Of a stretch of DNA of 64,000 nucleotides, positions 30,631 to 41,931 are shown piece after piece. The stretch lies in assembly GCF_001905655.1 (NCBI RefSeq), contig NZ_JMHT01000022.1, forward strand, positions 124,001 to 188,000, written 5' to 3'. The notes beneath the pieces were generated by a model that saw nothing but the letters and a program-made list of their open reading frames with translations, made no database searches and had not been told where the DNA came from. A program made the position numbers and the translations under genes. Position 1 is the first letter of the stretch; every line of letters starts with the position of its first letter. Origin of the DNA: Mycobacterium sp. ST-F2. GTDB lineage: Bacteria > Actinomycetota > Actinomycetes > Mycobacteriales > Mycobacteriaceae.

Positions 30631-31314
30631 CTAGGGCAGGCGCCAGTCGATGGGCTCGGCGCCGAGGCGGCTCAGCAGCTCGTTGGCCCGGCTGAACGGC
30701 CGGGACCCGAAGAACCCGCGGGACGCCGACAGCGGTGAGGGGTGCACCGACTCGATGCTCGCGCACCGTTCGCCCGTGAGCATGGGCTTGAGGGTCTGGG
30801 CATCCCGGCCCCACAGCACCGCCACCAGCGGCTGCGGCCGCGCGATCAGCGCCTTGATGGCGCATTCGGTGACGGCCTCCCAGCCCTTTCCACGGTGCGA
30901 CGCCGGGTTGCCGGGCCGGACCGTCAGGACTCTGTTCAGCATCATGACGCCCTGCTTCGACCACGGGCTCAGGTCGCCGCAGCTGGGCTGCTCGTAGCCC
31001 AGGTCGGCGGCGTATTCGGTGAAGATGTTGGACAGGCTGCGCGGCAGCGGCCGCACGTCGGGCGCCACCGAGAAGCTCAGTCCGACGGCATGCCCGGGGG
31101 TCGGATAGGGGTCCTGTCCGACGATCAGCACCCGCACCTCGTCGAAGGGGAAGGTGAAGGCGCGCAACACGTTCTCCCCGGCCGGCAGATAGCCGTGGCC
31201 CGCCGCGTTCTCGGCGCGCAGGAATTCGCCCATCGCGGTGATTTGCGGGGCGACGGGTTCCAGGGCCGCGGCCCAGCCGGGGTCGATCAGTTCACGCAGG
31301 GGTCGGGCAGTCAC
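30631..31314 (-). CDS. ung: Uracil-DNA glycosylase, family 1
   Basis: Ung removes uracil from DNA as the first step of base excision repair. The 227 residues contain the catalytic [14 protein letters not shown] (Asp as general base), FSNIF-like SLSNIFTEY, and the C-terminal [13 protein letters not shown] loop that inserts into the minor groove. The GTG at 31314 lies nine bases after the thiL stop, so ung is probably the second gene of a thiL-ung transcript. It is convergent with rpmB. Confidence 0.97.
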   Translation of the reverse strand: MTARPLRELIDPGWAAALEPVAPQITAMGEFLRAENAAGHGYLPAGENVLRAFTFPFDEVRVLIVGQDPYPTPGHAVGLSFSVAPDVRPLPRSLSNIFTEYAADLGYEQPSCGDLSPWSKQGVMMLNRVLTVRPGNPASHRGKGWEAVTECAIKALIARPQPLVAVLWGRDAQTLKPMLTGERCASIESVHPSPLSASRGFFGSRPFSRANELLSRLGAEPIDWRLP

Positions 31315-31323
31315 GCCAGTACC

Positions 31324-32286
31324 CTACTGACCGAACGATTCCCATCCGCCGACTCCATGCCATGACGCGCCGTCGACCGTGACGCGCGGCTCACCGGGCA
31401 GCACGGTCCCGATGGCGCGCCAGCCCGCCGGCAGTGCGCCGCTGAAGGTTCCGACCAGCACGTGGTCCTCACCGCCGCCGAGCACCCAGCTGCGGGCGTC
31501 GCCGCCTGTCATCGCGGCCGCCGGTGTCAGCGTGGCCACGTCGGCGTCGAGCGCGCCCTGCGACAGGTCGACCGTCACCCCGGAGGCGTCCGCGATGTGG
31601 CCTAGGTCGGCGACCAATCCGTCGGACACGTCTGTCAGGGCGGTGGCGCCCGCCGCTGCGGCGGCCGCCCCCTGCCCGTACTGCACGTGGGGCACCAGGT
31701 GCCGCCGACGCAGTTCCTCGAACTCGTGGATACCGTTGTGCCACAACGCATATCCGGCGGCGGACCAACCCAGATCACCGACCACTGCGACGGTGTCGCC
31801 CGGTTGCGCGCCAGAAAGCAGTACCGGTGCACGGCCGCCGAGGTCGCCCAGGACGGTCACCGAGATGACCCACTGCGGCGCGGCCACCAGGTCACCGCCG
31901 ACGATGCCGGCACCGAATCTCGTTGCCTCCGACCACATTCCGTCAGACAGGAGCTGCGCGTCCGCGGCCTCCGTGGCGGGCGGCGCACCGAAGCCGACGA
32001 CGAACGCGTACGCCCGGGCCCCCATGGCCTCGATGTCCGCGGCATTCTGCGCAATTGCCTTGCGCCCCACATCATGCGGCGTGGACCAGTCCAGCCGGAA
32101 ATGCCGGTGCTCGACCAGCATGTCGGTGGACACCACGACCCTGCCATCGGCGGCCGTCACCAGAGCGGCGTCATCCCCCGGGCCGACGAGGACCTCGGCG
32201 GGCTGGGTCCGCAGGGCGGTCAGCCGCCCGATCACCGCGAACTCGCCGAGTCCGGCCAGGGTCTCCCCGGATTCAGCGCTGGTCAT
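31324..32286 (-). CDS. thiL: Thiamine-monophosphate kinase
   Basis: ThiL phosphorylates thiamine phosphate to the active cofactor thiamine diphosphate. The 320 residues belong to the PurM-like kinase superfamily: GEFAVIGRL near the start, VGPGDDAALV with metal-binding Asp, STDMLVEHRHFRLDWS, and TALTDVSDGLVADLGH. The ATG at 32286 lies eight bases after a TAGACT -10 element, so a leaderless message is likely. It is divergent from a DUF3515 gene with the same arrangement. Confidence 0.95.
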   Translation of the reverse strand: MTSAESGETLAGLGEFAVIGRLTALRTQPAEVLVGPGDDAALVTAADGRVVVSTDMLVEHRHFRLDWSTPHDVGRKAIAQNAADIEAMGARAYAFVVGFGAPPATEAADAQLLSDGMWSEATRFGAGIVGGDLVAAPQWVISVTVLGDLGGRAPVLLSGAQPGDTVAVVGDLGWSAAGYALWHNGIHEFEELRRRHLVPHVQYGQGAAAAAAGATALTDVSDGLVADLGHIADASGVTVDLSQGALDADVATLTPAAAMTGGDARSWVLGGGEDHVLVGTFSGALPAGWRAIGTVLPGEPRVTVDGASWHGVGGWESFGQ

Positions 32287-32294
32287 GGTGGTGG

Positions 32295-32300
32295 AGTCTA
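32295..32300 (-). promoter_or_regulatory. -10 element of a leaderless thiL promoter
   Basis: TAGACT on the minus strand, eight bases before the thiL ATG. Confidence 0.45.
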
Positions 32301-32342
32301 TGCAGGATGGCGGCGGCCGGCCGCCCGGGGCAACCGGCGCTC

Positions 32343-32348
32343 TAGAGT
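32343..32348 (+). promoter_or_regulatory. -10 element of a leaderless DUF3515-gene promoter
   Basis: TAGAGT, seven bases before the ATG at 32356. No ribosome site is present. It mirrors the divergent thiL promoter 43 bases away. Confidence 0.5.
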
Positions 32349-32355
32349 TGCCGTC

Positions 32356-32931
32356 ATGACCGGAACCGGTGACCAGAGCGATCTGGCCGACGATCTGGAT
32401 GGCCCGCCCCGCGGCGCCATCATCGCGGCCATCGTCGTCGCGGTCGCCGCGATCGTCGGACTGCTCGCCTATGCGGCACTGCGCCAGGCGCCCGCCGACA
32501 AGCCGGTGGCCCTCCCGCTGGCCGGCGCTCCGGCGCCGCAGGCCGACAGCCAGCCGTGCCGCGCACTGTTGGCGGAACTGCCGGACACCATGGGCGATTT
32601 CCGGCGGGCGACGCTCGCCGACCCCGCCCCGCCCGGCGCTGCCGCGTGGCTGGGTCCGACCGGTATCGACGCAGTGGTGCTGCGCTGCGGTGTCGAGCGG
32701 CCCGACGATTTCGTGGTCGGCGCACCGCTGCAGATGGTGAATGCGGTGTCGTGGTTCGAGGCCAGCGGAGCGGGTGCCAGCACCTGGTACGCCGTCGACC
32801 ACGGCACGCCTGCCACCTACGTCGCGCTGACGCTGCCGCAGGGCTCGGGCCCGACGCCGATCCAGACCGTCTCCGAACTCATCGAAAAGGTGATGCCGGC
32901 CCGTCCGCTGGACCCGGCGCCGGCCCGCTAA
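32356..32931 (+). CDS. DUF3515 family membrane-anchored protein
   Basis: This 191-residue mycobacterial DUF3515-type protein has a short cytoplasmic N-terminus, one transmembrane helix (about 21-43, [22 protein letters not shown]) and an extracytoplasmic domain of about 130 residues. That domain has two cysteines (QPCRALL and VLRCGVE) that could form a disulfide. Function unknown. The start follows from the -10 position and MTGTGDQSD. Its 3' end overlaps that of the convergent ddl gene by four bases. Confidence 0.85.
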   Translation: MTGTGDQSDLADDLDGPPRGAIIAAIVVAVAAIVGLLAYAALRQAPADKPVALPLAGAPAPQADSQPCRALLAELPDTMGDFRRATLADPAPPGAAAWLGPTGIDAVVLRCGVERPDDFVVGAPLQMVNAVSWFEASGAGASTWYAVDHGTPATYVALTLPQGSGPTPIQTVSELIEKVMPARPLDPAPAR

Positions 32932-34037
32932 CGCAGTCCGGTCCCCCGGCTGACCGCGGTGTCCACCATGACACTGAGCAGCGTGGCGTAGTCGACCCCG
33001 CTGGCCGCCCACATCTGCGGGTACATCGAGATGGTGGTGAAACCGGGCATGGTGTTGATCTCGTTGATCACCGGCCCGTTCTCGGTCAGGAAGAAGTCGA
33101 CGCGGGCCAGGCCCTGGCAGTCCAGCGCCTTGAAGGCGCGGATGGCCAATTGCCTTATCTCGTCGGCGGTTTCGTCATCGACCTTGGCCGGCACGTCGAG
33201 CTCGGCGGCGTCCTCGAGGTACTTGGTGGCGAAGTCGTAGAACCCGCCACCGACGCGGATCTCGCCCAGCTCGCTGGCTGCGACGCGGCCATCCGGGTAC
33301 TCCAGAACCCCGCACTCCACTTCGCGGCCGGGCATCGCCGCTTCGACGATCACCTTCGGATCATGTTGGCGCGCATAGGCGATGGCCTGATCGAGCTCGT
33401 CCCACGACGCGACCCGGCTCACACCGATGGACGATCCGCCGCGGGCCGGCTTGACGAACACCGGCAGCCCCAGGCGCTCCCGGTCGTCGAGGCTCAGCGT
33501 CACGTCGCGCGGCCGCAGCACCACCTGGTCGCCGATCGGCAGGCCGTCGGCGGCCAGCAGCTTCTTGGTGAATTCCTTGTCCATGCCTGCCGCGCTGGCC
33601 AGCACGCCCGCGCCGACGTACGGCACACCCGCCAGTTCCAGCAGGCCCTGGATGGTGCCGTCCTCGCCGTACGGGCCGTGCAGCACCGGGAAGACGACGT
33701 CGACTGCCGTCAGGACCTGTGCGACGCCGTCCTGCAGTGACAGCAGTTCACCGCGACGGTTCGGATCGGCCGCCAGCGTCAGCGCGGTGCCGGACGCCTC
33801 GGTGACGGCGGGCAGCTGCCCGTCAGTGATGGCGAGGGTCTCCGGACGGCCGTCACCGAGCACCCAGGAACCCTCGGGGGTGATACCGACGGCGACGACC
33901 TCGTAGCGGGCCGGATCCAGGTTGCGCAGGATGCTCCCGGCCGAAACACAGGAGATGGCGTGCTCCGAGCTGCGTCCGCCGTACACGACGGCGACCCGGG
34001 TACGGCCGGCGGCTGCTGAGGATTGTGGGGCAGTCAC
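32928..34037 (-). CDS. ddl: D-alanine--D-alanine ligase
   Basis: Ddl joins two D-Ala for peptidoglycan precursors and is a cycloserine target. The 369 residues have the ATP-grasp layout: [15 protein letters not shown] at the N-terminus, [18 protein letters not shown] (ATP-binding loop), EVECGVLEY, and the C-terminal [23 protein letters not shown] with metal and D-Ala ligands. The GTG at 34037 starts [15 protein letters not shown]. It lies 28 bases after the PLP-enzyme gene in the same direction, so gpsA, the PLP enzyme and ddl may share a transcript. Confidence 0.97.
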   Translation of the reverse strand: MTAPQSSAAAGRTRVAVVYGGRSSEHAISCVSAGSILRNLDPARYEVVAVGITPEGSWVLGDGRPETLAITDGQLPAVTEASGTALTLAADPNRRGELLSLQDGVAQVLTAVDVVFPVLHGPYGEDGTIQGLLELAGVPYVGAGVLASAAGMDKEFTKKLLAADGLPIGDQVVLRPRDVTLSLDDRERLGLPVFVKPARGGSSIGVSRVASWDELDQAIAYARQHDPKVIVEAAMPGREVECGVLEYPDGRVAASELGEIRVGGGFYDFATKYLEDAAELDVPAKVDDETADEIRQLAIRAFKALDCQGLARVDFFLTENGPVINEINTMPGFTTISMYPQMWAASGVDYATLLSVMVDTAVSRGTGLR

Positions 34038-34065
34038 AACCTAGAGAGGCTACCCGGCGACCTGG

Positions 34066-35178
34066 CTACCCGAGCGCACCCGTGATGTCGGCCAGTAGGT
34101 CGTCGGTGTCCTCGATACCGAGCGATATCCGCGCAAACCCCGGCGGCACCGCATCGCCCCAGCGTGCGCGCCTGTCGACCGACGTGTGGATGCCGCCGAA
34201 ACTGGTGGCGGCGACCAGCAGCTCGCTGGCGTTCACCAGGTCGCGGACGGCATCGGCGTCGGCCAGCTCGATCGCGACCAGACCGCCGAAGCGTCGCATC
34301 TGGTCCCGGGCCACCGGATGCGCCGGATCGGTCGGCAACCCGGGATATCGCACGGCCCGCACCGCCGGGTGGACGTCGAGCGTCATGGCCAGAGCGAGGG
34401 CGTTGCCACATTGCCGTTCGAACCGCAGACCGGCGGTGCCGAGGCTGCGTAGCGCCAGCCAGGCCTCGAAATGCCCGAGGATCGCCCCGGCCAGCAGCCG
34501 CTCCCGTTCGATGGCTGCCATCAGTTCCCGGTGGCACCCCGCGACGTAGCCCGCCAGCAGATCGCTGTGCCCGGACAGTCCCTTGGTCGCACTGGCGACC
34601 ACCAGATCGGCACCGAGCGAGAGCGGACGCTGACCGAGCGGGGTCGCGGCGGTGTTGTCCACCACCAGGGTCGCGCCGCGGGACCGGCAGATGGTGGACA
34701 ACCGGTGCAGGTCGACGACGTCCAGCGTCGGATTGACCGGAGATTCGGCGACCACGACGTCGGCCTGGGAAAGTTGCTCGGCCGCACCGCAGATTTCCGC
34801 TGCGGTCGCCTCGATGACGGTGACGCCGCGGCCGGCGAGATGCTCGGCCGCGTAGCGACGGACCTGGTAGTAGCCGTCGGCCGGGACCACCAGGGTGGTC
34901 CCGGGGGTCGCCAGTACCCGCAGCGCCGACGAAATGGCGGCCATCCCCGACGAGAACGCCAGCGCCGAGATGGCACCCTCCAGTTCCGCCAGGGCCGATT
35001 CCAGTTGGCGCCAGGCCGGATTGGAGTTGCGGCCGTAGAAGTCAAGACCGTCGGATTCGTCGTCGGACAGGTGATAGGCCGCCACCGGAACCGGGGGCGG
35101 CGCCACCGGCTGCCCCGGAACCCGCCTCGATGCAGTCGCTTTGACGCTACGGGTGGAATCGCCGAGCTGGCCGTCCAC
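34066..35178 (-). CDS. PLP-dependent Cys/Met-metabolism enzyme, cystathionine gamma-lyase/synthase type
   Basis: This 370-residue fold-type I PLP enzyme has YGRNSNPAWRQLESALAELEG near the N-terminus, SSGMAAISSAL (phosphate binding) and the Schiff-base lysine K199 in SATKGLSGHSDLLAGYV, motifs shared by cystathionine gamma-synthases, gamma-lyases and related enzymes. The exact reaction cannot be assigned. The GTG at 35178 is three bases after the gpsA stop, so the genes are coupled. As I recall, M. tuberculosis has ddl and gpsA adjacent without this gene. Confidence 0.85.
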   Translation of the reverse strand: MDGQLGDSTRSVKATASRRVPGQPVAPPPVPVAAYHLSDDESDGLDFYGRNSNPAWRQLESALAELEGAISALAFSSGMAAISSALRVLATPGTTLVVPADGYYQVRRYAAEHLAGRGVTVIEATAAEICGAAEQLSQADVVVAESPVNPTLDVVDLHRLSTICRSRGATLVVDNTAATPLGQRPLSLGADLVVASATKGLSGHSDLLAGYVAGCHRELMAAIERERLLAGAILGHFEAWLALRSLGTAGLRFERQCGNALALAMTLDVHPAVRAVRYPGLPTDPAHPVARDQMRRFGGLVAIELADADAVRDLVNASELLVAATSFGGIHTSVDRRARWGDAVPPGFARISLGIEDTDDLLADITGALG

Positions 35179-35181
35179 GGC

Positions 35182-36180
35182 TCACTCCGGCTTGGTGCTG
35201 CGGCCGAGCAGCAGCGCGAACGCCTGGTCCACCGATAATCCCTTGTGGCACACCCGGTTCACCGCGTCGGTCAGCGGCATCTCGACGTCGTAGCTCTCGG
35301 CCAGCGCGAGCACCGACTGGCAGGAGGTGACGCCCTCGGCGACCTTGCCGCTGGCGGCGGCCATCGCCGATTCCATGGTGCCGCCGCGGGCCAGGCGCTC
35401 GCCGAAGCTGCGATTGCGGGACTGCGGAGAGGTGCAGGTGGCGACCAGATCGCCGACGCCGGCCAGGCCGGCCAGCGTTACGCCCTTGGCGCCGAGGGCG
35501 ATTCCCAATCGCATGATCTCGGCCAGACCGCGGGTGATGATCGCGGCGGCGGTGTTCTCGCCGAACCCGGCGCCGGCAGCCATCCCACAGGCCAGCGCGA
35601 TGACGTTCTTGCAGGCTCCGCCGATCTCGGCGCCGATGACGTCAGCGTTGGTGTAGGGCCGGAAGTATCCCGAGGCGAAGGCGCGCTGCAAGGCCACGGC
35701 ACGGCCCGAGTCCGTGCACGCGATGACGGTGGCGGCAGGCTGTTCATCGACTATTTCGCTGGCCAGGTTGGGCCCGCTGAGCACGGCGACGCGGCTCGGG
35801 TCCGCACCCGTCACCTGGACGATGACCTGGCTCATGCGCAGCAGGGTCCCGAGTTCGATGCCCTTGGCCACGCTGACCAACGTGGTGTCGTCACCGAGAT
35901 ATCCGGTCCAGTCGGTCAGATTGGTGCGCAGCGTCTGCGACGGCACCGCCAGCAACACCGTGCACGCGCCGGTCAGGGCCTCGGCGGGGTCCGCGGTCGC
36001 TTTGATGGACGCCGGCAGCGCCCGGTCACCGAGGTACTTCGAATTGCGGTGAGTCTCATTGATCTCGCGCGCCACCTCCGCGCTGCGTGCCCACAACGTC
36101 ACGTTGCTGCCCGCGTCCGCCAGGACTTTCGCCAGTGCCGTCCCCCACGCGCCGGCACCCATCACCGCTGCCTCCACCAC
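35182..36180 (-). CDS. gpsA: NAD(P)+-dependent glycerol-3-phosphate dehydrogenase
   Basis: GpsA reduces dihydroxyacetone phosphate to sn-glycerol-3-phosphate for phospholipid synthesis. The 332 residues open with [19 protein letters not shown] (dinucleotide-binding fold). [27 protein letters not shown] carries the catalytic Lys, and [19 protein letters not shown] is the family signature. The GTG at 36180 lies six bases after a TACTGT -10 element, suggesting a leaderless message. It heads the gpsA-PLP enzyme-ddl chain. Confidence 0.96.
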   Translation of the reverse strand: MVEAAVMGAGAWGTALAKVLADAGSNVTLWARSAEVAREINETHRNSKYLGDRALPASIKATADPAEALTGACTVLLAVPSQTLRTNLTDWTGYLGDDTTLVSVAKGIELGTLLRMSQVIVQVTGADPSRVAVLSGPNLASEIVDEQPAATVIACTDSGRAVALQRAFASGYFRPYTNADVIGAEIGGACKNVIALACGMAAGAGFGENTAAAIITRGLAEIMRLGIALGAKGVTLAGLAGVGDLVATCTSPQSRNRSFGERLARGGTMESAMAAASGKVAEGVTSCQSVLALAESYDVEMPLTDAVNRVCHKGLSVDQAFALLLGRSTKPE

Positions 36181-36186
36181 GCGTCA

Positions 36187-36192
36187 ACAGTA
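36187..36192 (-). promoter_or_regulatory. -10 element of a leaderless gpsA promoter
   Basis: TACTGT on the minus strand, six bases before the gpsA GTG; no Shine-Dalgarno sequence. Confidence 0.4.
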
Positions 36193-36193
36193 G

Positions 36194-36880
<687 letters not shown>

Positions 36881-36927
36881 CCATCGAGGGTTCCCCAACC
36901 ATGTGGCTTGCACCCTGCCGATAGGGA

Positions 36928-39105
36928 ATGATCGTCGGGGTGACCGAAGCCGACATCCGACCCGCACGCACCGAACGGACACCCGCCGATTCCGACCCGG
37001 AACCGCTGCCCGCGGCCACGGCGGATCCGACGGACGGCGCGCTACCCGACGACCGCTACCTCAACCGTGAGCTGAGCTGGCTGGACTTCAATGCCCGGGT
37101 GCTGGCGCTCGCCGCCGACCGGTCGCTGCCGCTGTTGGAGCAGGCCAAGTTCCTGGCGATCTTCGCGTCGAATCTCGACGAGTTCTACATGGTTCGGGTC
37201 GCGGGTCTGAAACGCCGCGACGAGACCGGCCTGTCGGTCCGGTCGGCCGACGGACTGTCACCGCGCGAACAGTTGCGCCGGATCGGGGAACGCACCCAGC
37301 AGATCTCGACCCGCCACGCCGCCGTGTTCGGTGACGTGGTGCGCCCCGCACTCGCCGAGCAGGGCATCACGATCGTGAACTGGAGCGAGCTCGACGAGAA
37401 CGAGCAGGCGAAGCTGTCCACCTATTTCCACGAGCAGGTGTTCCCGGTGCTGACGCCGCTGGCCGTCGACCCCGCGCACCCGTTCCCGTTTGTCAGCGGC
37501 CTGAGTATCAACCTGGCCATCACGGTGCGCAATCCCGAGGACGGCACTCAGCACTTCGCCCGAATCAAGGTGCCGGACAACGTCGATCGGTTCGTCGAGC
37601 TGCACGAGCCCGGATCGACGGCCGACGGCGTCAAGGCGCGCGTGCGGTTCCTGCCGATGGAAGAACTCATCGCCGCGTTCCTGCCGGTGTTGTTCCCGGG
37701 GCTGGAGATCGTCGAGCATCATGCGTTCCGGATCACCCGCAACGCCGATTTCGAAGTCGAAGAGGACCGCGACGAAGATCTGCTGCAGGCCCTCGAACGT
37801 GAGTTGGCGCGCCGCCGCTTCGGCTCACCGGTGCGGCTCGAGGTCGCCACCGACATGACAGAGAACATGCTCGACCTGCTCCTGCGCGAGCTGGATGTGC
37901 ATCCGGGCGACGTCATCGAAGTTCCTGGACTGCTGGACCTTTCGTCACTGTGGCAGATCTACGGCGTCGACCGGCCCGACCTCAAGGACCGTCCGTTCGT
38001 ACCGGCCACTCCCCCGGCGTTCGGCGAACGCGAGACCCCGAAGAGCATCTTCTCCACGCTGCGCGACGGTGACGTCCTGGTGCACCACCCGTACGACTCG
38101 TTCTCCACGACGGTGCAGCGTTTCATCGAGCAGGCCGCCGCCGATCCGAATGTGTTGGCCATCAAGCAGACCCTGTACCGGACCTCGGGTGACTCCCCGA
38201 TCGTCAACGCGCTGATCGATGCTGCCGAGGCCGGCAAGCAGGTGGTGGCGCTCGTGGAGATCAAGGCCCGGTTCGACGAGCAGGCCAACATCAAGTGGGC
38301 CCGCCAGCTGGAACAGGCAGGCGTGCACGTGGTGTACGGCCTCATCGGACTCAAGACCCACTGCAAGACGGCGTTGGTGGTGCGGCGCGAAGGCTCGACC
38401 ATCCGCCGCTACTGCCACATCGGCACCGGCAACTACAACCCGAAAACCGCGCGCCTGTACGAAGACGTGGGCCTGCTCACCGCCGCGCCCGACATCGGCG
38501 CCGACCTCACCGACCTGTTCAACTCACTGACCGGGTACTCCCGCAAGGTGTCGTACCGCAACCTCCTCGTCGCCCCGCACAGTGTGCGGCGCGGCATCAT
38601 CGAGCGCATCGAGCGCGAGATCGCGGCCAAGCGGGCCGGCGGCGACGGTCGTATCCGGATGAAGATGAACGCCCTGGTCGACGAGCAGGTCATCGACGCG
38701 CTGTACCGCGCCTCGCAGGCCGGCGTCCGCGTCGAGGTGGTCGTGCGAGGCATCTGCGCGCTGCGCCCGGGCGCGGAGGGATTCTCCGAGAACATCGTCG
38801 TGCGCTCGATTCTCGGGCGCTTCCTTGAGCATTCACGCGTTATTCACTTCAACGCCATCAATGAATTCTGGATCGGCAGCGCCGACATGATGCATCGTAA
38901 TCTCGACCGTCGCGTCGAGGTGATGGCACAGGTGAAGGACCCGAGACTGACCGAGGAGCTGAGCGGGGTGTTCGATTCCGCGATGGATCCGGCCACCCGC
39001 TGCTGGGAGCTGGGACAGGACGGGCACTGGACGGCATTGCCCCGGGAAGGCGAGAGGGTACGGGATCACCAGGTGTCGATCATGGAACGGCACCGCACAC
39101 CGTAG
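36928..39105 (+). CDS. ppk1: Polyphosphate kinase
   Basis: PPK1 builds polyphosphate from ATP and is linked to stress signalling in mycobacteria. The 725 residues carry [15 protein letters not shown] at the N-domain, [15 protein letters not shown], and the catalytic region [15 protein letters not shown] with the autophosphorylated His, then [10 protein letters not shown] and the second conserved His region near HSRVIHF. The N-terminal 40 residues are poorly conserved. An in-frame GTG at 36940 (MTEADIRP) is an alternative start. mutT1 follows after 63 bases. Confidence 0.97.
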   Translation: MIVGVTEADIRPARTERTPADSDPEPLPAATADPTDGALPDDRYLNRELSWLDFNARVLALAADRSLPLLEQAKFLAIFASNLDEFYMVRVAGLKRRDETGLSVRSADGLSPREQLRRIGERTQQISTRHAAVFGDVVRPALAEQGITIVNWSELDENEQAKLSTYFHEQVFPVLTPLAVDPAHPFPFVSGLSINLAITVRNPEDGTQHFARIKVPDNVDRFVELHEPGSTADGVKARVRFLPMEELIAAFLPVLFPGLEIVEHHAFRITRNADFEVEEDRDEDLLQALERELARRRFGSPVRLEVATDMTENMLDLLLRELDVHPGDVIEVPGLLDLSSLWQIYGVDRPDLKDRPFVPATPPAFGERETPKSIFSTLRDGDVLVHHPYDSFSTTVQRFIEQAAADPNVLAIKQTLYRTSGDSPIVNALIDAAEAGKQVVALVEIKARFDEQANIKWARQLEQAGVHVVYGLIGLKTHCKTALVVRREGSTIRRYCHIGTGNYNPKTARLYEDVGLLTAAPDIGADLTDLFNSLTGYSRKVSYRNLLVAPHSVRRGIIERIEREIAAKRAGGDGRIRMKMNALVDEQVIDALYRASQAGVRVEVVVRGICALRPGAEGFSENIVVRSILGRFLEHSRVIHFNAINEFWIGSADMMHRNLDRRVEVMAQVKDPRLTEELSGVFDSAMDPATRCWELGQDGHWTALPREGERVRDHQVSIMERHRTP

Positions 39106-39168
39106 CTCTCGCCGCGCAATCTCACGCAGTGCGAAAACCTGATCCCACAACCACATCCAGGAGCACAG

Positions 39169-40098
39169 GTGCCGAACAAGACGGCGCACGAGACCCGCGT
39201 GACGCCGGTGTTGGCGGCCGGGGCGGTGCTGTGGCGTCCCGCCGAATCCGGGGAGCCGCTGATCGCCGTCGTCCACCGCCCGCGCTACGACGACTGGTCA
39301 CTGCCCAAGGGCAAGGTGGATCCCGGTGAGACCGAACCGGTTACCGCCGTGCGCGAGATCCTGGAGGAGACGGGGTACGAGTCGGTGCTGGGCCGGCGTC
39401 TGTCCACCGTCAGCTATCCGCTGGAACAGGGCACCAAGAAAGTCCGCTACTGGGCGGCGCGCAGCACCGGAGGCGAGTTCAGCCCCAACTCCGAGGTGGA
39501 CAAACTCGACTGGCTGCCTGCGGCCGACGCCATGCTCCGACTGCAGTACCCCCATGATCGAAAGGTGCTGCGGCGCTTCACCCGTCGACCGGCCGACACC
39601 CGCACCGTGCTGATCGTGCGGCACGCCACCGCGGGGCGTAAGGCCCGGTACAAGGGTGACGATCGGCTGCGGCCGCTCGACAAGAAGGGCCGGGCACAAG
39701 CGGAATCGCTTGTCGGCCAACTACTCGCCTTCGGTGCCAGAGACGTTTACGCGGCGGCGCGGACCCGGTGCCACCAGACCGTCGAACCGCTGGCGCAGGA
39801 GCTCGGGGTCCCGGTACGGGACGAGCCGACGCTCACCGAAGAGGCCTACGCGGCCGATCCCGAGGCGGCGCGGAAGCGGGTACTGAAGATCGCGGCAAAG
39901 AGCGGTGCCGGAACGGTCCCGGTCATCTGCACCCAGGGGAAGGTGATCCCGGATCTGATTTCGTGGTGGTGCGAGCGCAGCGGCATCCGGCCGGACAAAT
40001 CGCGGAATCGCAAGGGCAGCATGTGGGTGATGTCCCTGCACGGCGACTCGCTGATCGCAGCGGACCACATCGATAGCCCACTGCCGACCAAGCGCTGA
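39169..40098 (+). CDS. mutT1: MutT1: Nudix hydrolase fused to histidine phosphatase
   Basis: This protein of 309 residues has two domains. Residues 1-140 form a Nudix domain with the complete box [20 protein letters not shown]. Residues 145-309 form a histidine-phosphatase domain with the RHA motif ([12 protein letters not shown]). Mycobacterial MutT1 hydrolyses 8-oxo-dGTP and other oxidised or dinucleotide substrates; the phosphatase half can take products further. CAGGAG precedes the GTG at 39169. It lies downstream of ppk1 and is convergent with hupB. Confidence 0.95.
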   Translation: MPNKTAHETRVTPVLAAGAVLWRPAESGEPLIAVVHRPRYDDWSLPKGKVDPGETEPVTAVREILEETGYESVLGRRLSTVSYPLEQGTKKVRYWAARSTGGEFSPNSEVDKLDWLPAADAMLRLQYPHDRKVLRRFTRRPADTRTVLIVRHATAGRKARYKGDDRLRPLDKKGRAQAESLVGQLLAFGARDVYAAARTRCHQTVEPLAQELGVPVRDEPTLTEEAYAADPEAARKRVLKIAAKSGAGTVPVICTQGKVIPDLISWWCERSGIRPDKSRNRKGSMWVMSLHGDSLIAADHIDSPLPTKR

Positions 40099-40424
40099 CG
40101 GCGGCACGCCCATCGGCGGAAATCATCGCCGGCCGGACTGGCGACGTGTCACCGCTGGCGTGTCGTCTGTCCTGTGACACTTGAAATTTGGGGGCGCCAG
40201 GTTCGGTTTACTGTGTGTCCTCGCCGAGGTCTGTTCGCACAACTACGCCCAGGATGCAGGGTCAACTCGATTTCAGCGCCCAGAACCATTGACCCTGGTG
40301 TGACGGCGCACCTCACTCGAACAAATGCGCCCTGGATACAGGATCAACGTGGAAGCCCCACACACAGACACGCCGTGGATCGGTTGATCCACGGCGTGTC
40401 CGAGTCGGACCTATCGGATACGGC
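40099..40424. other. Gene-free convergent region between mutT1 and hupB
   Basis: No convincing gene is seen. The stretch holds an inverted repeat GTGTCAC/GTGACAC (40146-40152 and 40174-40180) and two imperfect 20-base direct repeats of the form CC-GGAT-CAGG-TCAAC (40247-40266 and 40329-40348, 82 bases apart). The strong hupB hairpin (40368-40399) lies at its end. These most likely act in transcript termination or RNA 3'-end stability. Confidence 0.5.
40368..40399 (-). terminator. Hairpin terminator after hupB
   Basis: Perfect 14-bp stem ACACGCCGTGGATC/GATCCACGGCGTGT with a 4-base loop, 25 bases past the hupB stop. The minus-strand 3' flank is TGTCTGTGTG, only moderately T-rich. Confidence 0.7.
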
Positions 40425-41066
40425 TTAGCGGCGGCCCTTCTTGGCGGGAGCGGCCTTCTTGGCCGGTGCAGCCTTCTTCGCCGGTGCTGCCTTCTTGGCG
40501 GGAGCGGCCTTCTTGGCGGGAGCGGCCTTCTTCGCCGGAGCGGCCTTCTTCGCCGGTGCTGCCTTCTTCGCGGGAGCGGCCTTCTTGGCCGGAGCCTTGG
40601 TGGCGACAACCTTCTTCGCCGGTGCTGCCTTCTTCGCGGGAGCGGCCTTCTTGGCCGGAGCCTTGGTGGCGGCGGCCTTCTTGGCCGGTGCTGCCTTCTT
40701 CGCGGGAGCGGCCTTCTTGGCAGCGCCGCGCTTGGCCGGAGCTGCGGTGGCGCCGCGCTTCACGGCGGGGCCGTCAGCCGAAAGACGCTGAGAGCCAGCC
40801 ACAACGGCCTTGAACTGAGCGCCCGGGCGGAATGCCGGAACCGACGTCGGCTTCACCTTGACGGTCTCGCCGGTGCGCGGGTTGCGCGCGACACGGGCGG
40901 CGCGGCGACGCTGCTCGAAGACGCCGAAGCCGGTGATGGTGACGCTCTCACCCTTGTGCACGGCGCGCACGATGGTGTCGACGATGTGCTCGACGGCCGC
41001 GGTGGCCTGACGACGATCGGTGCCCAACTTTTCTGTCAGGGCATCGATGAGTTCTGCTTTGTTCAT
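40425..41066 (-). CDS. hupB: HU-type nucleoid protein HupB with PAKKA tail
   Basis: This 213-residue nucleoid-associated protein has an N-terminal HU fold (1-90: [39 protein letters not shown]) that bends DNA. The C-terminal half is made of [12 protein letters not shown] repeats, like eukaryotic histone H1 and specific to actinobacteria. The tail is encoded by repetitive GC-rich DNA and is a known site of length variation and lysine modification. CGGAGG before the ATG is a strong ribosome site. Confidence 0.97.
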   Translation of the reverse strand: MNKAELIDALTEKLGTDRRQATAAVEHIVDTIVRAVHKGESVTITGFGVFEQRRRAARVARNPRTGETVKVKPTSVPAFRPGAQFKAVVAGSQRLSADGPAVKRGATAAPAKRGAAKKAAPAKKAAPAKKAAATKAPAKKAAPAKKAAPAKKVVATKAPAKKAAPAKKAAPAKKAAPAKKAAPAKKAAPAKKAAPAKKAAPAKKAAPAKKGRR

Positions 41067-41325
41067 CCAAAACCTCCGATTTCAGTGGCCCTGGCTGGAC
41101 CGACTAATGCACACGGTAAACCCAGGACCCGCCGATTTCCAAGAGCCACGCCCAATTTCGGGCGTAGCTATGACGGAATTCAGCAATCCGGTTGGCCCAC
41201 TTGGGAGGTGTTAACGGGATTTTCGAACCTGGTTGCGGGGGCAGGGATTCGAGCTGCGCCCGAGTGCCGAAATTGCTCCGCAGGCCCGGCCACGGGACCT
41301 GCCAGGCACCTGCGGAGCGACCCGG

Positions 41326-41919
41326 TCAGGCCGGCAGAGTGCGGGGTTTGTAGCTCGGCCGGTTCGCCTCGAACTCTTCAATTTCGGGGAGTTTCCGCAG
41401 CGTAAGGCCTATATCGTCGAGACCTTCGAGCAGCCGCCACGCGGTGTAATCGTCAATCTTGAAGGGCAGCACGACCGTTCCCGCGGTCAAATTCCGATCT
41501 TGAAGATTCACAGTGATTTCCAGCCCCGGATTCTGCTCGATGAGCTTCCAGAGCAGTTCGACATCGTCCTGTGCGACCTCCGCGGCGAGCAATCCGGCCT
41601 TGCTGCAATTGCCGCGAAAAATATCTGCGAAGCGCGACGAGATGACGACCCGGAATCCGTAATCCATCAACGCCCACACCGCATGTTCGCGCGAGGAGCC
41701 GGTGCCGAAGTCGGGGCCGGCGACCAGAACCGAGCCGCGGTCGAACGGCGGGAGGTTGAGGATGAACGACGGATCGGTGCGCCAACCGGCGAACAGTCCG
41801 TCCTCGAAACCCGTTCGGGTGACCCGCTTCAGGTACACCGCAGGGATGATCTGGTCGGTGTCGACATTCGACCGGCGCAGCGGAACGCCGATTCCGGTGT
41901 GGGTGTGGAAAGCCTCCAT
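41326..41919 (-). CDS. leuD: 3-isopropylmalate dehydratase small subunit
   Basis: LeuD (197 residues) pairs with LeuC to isomerise 2- to 3-isopropylmalate in leucine synthesis. Features are [17 protein letters not shown] near the N-terminus and [21 protein letters not shown], the swivelling-domain signature. It starts with an ATG 12 bases after the leuC stop, so both subunits come from one message. The pair is divergent from an IclR-type regulator whose relatives repress leuCD. Confidence 0.97.
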   Translation of the reverse strand: MEAFHTHTGIGVPLRRSNVDTDQIIPAVYLKRVTRTGFEDGLFAGWRTDPSFILNLPPFDRGSVLVAGPDFGTGSSREHAVWALMDYGFRVVISSRFADIFRGNCSKAGLLAAEVAQDDVELLWKLIEQNPGLEITVNLQDRNLTAGTVVLPFKIDDYTAWRLLEGLDDIGLTLRKLPEIEEFEANRPSYKPRTLPA

Positions 41920-41931
41920 TACAGTGCGCTC

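Noticed and set aside
40441..40750. Repeats in the hupB 3' half as a separate repeat element or plus-strand gene
   Set aside because: They encode the PAKKA tail of HupB in frame; the plus-strand reading (Ala/Gly/Phe repeats) is a shadow.
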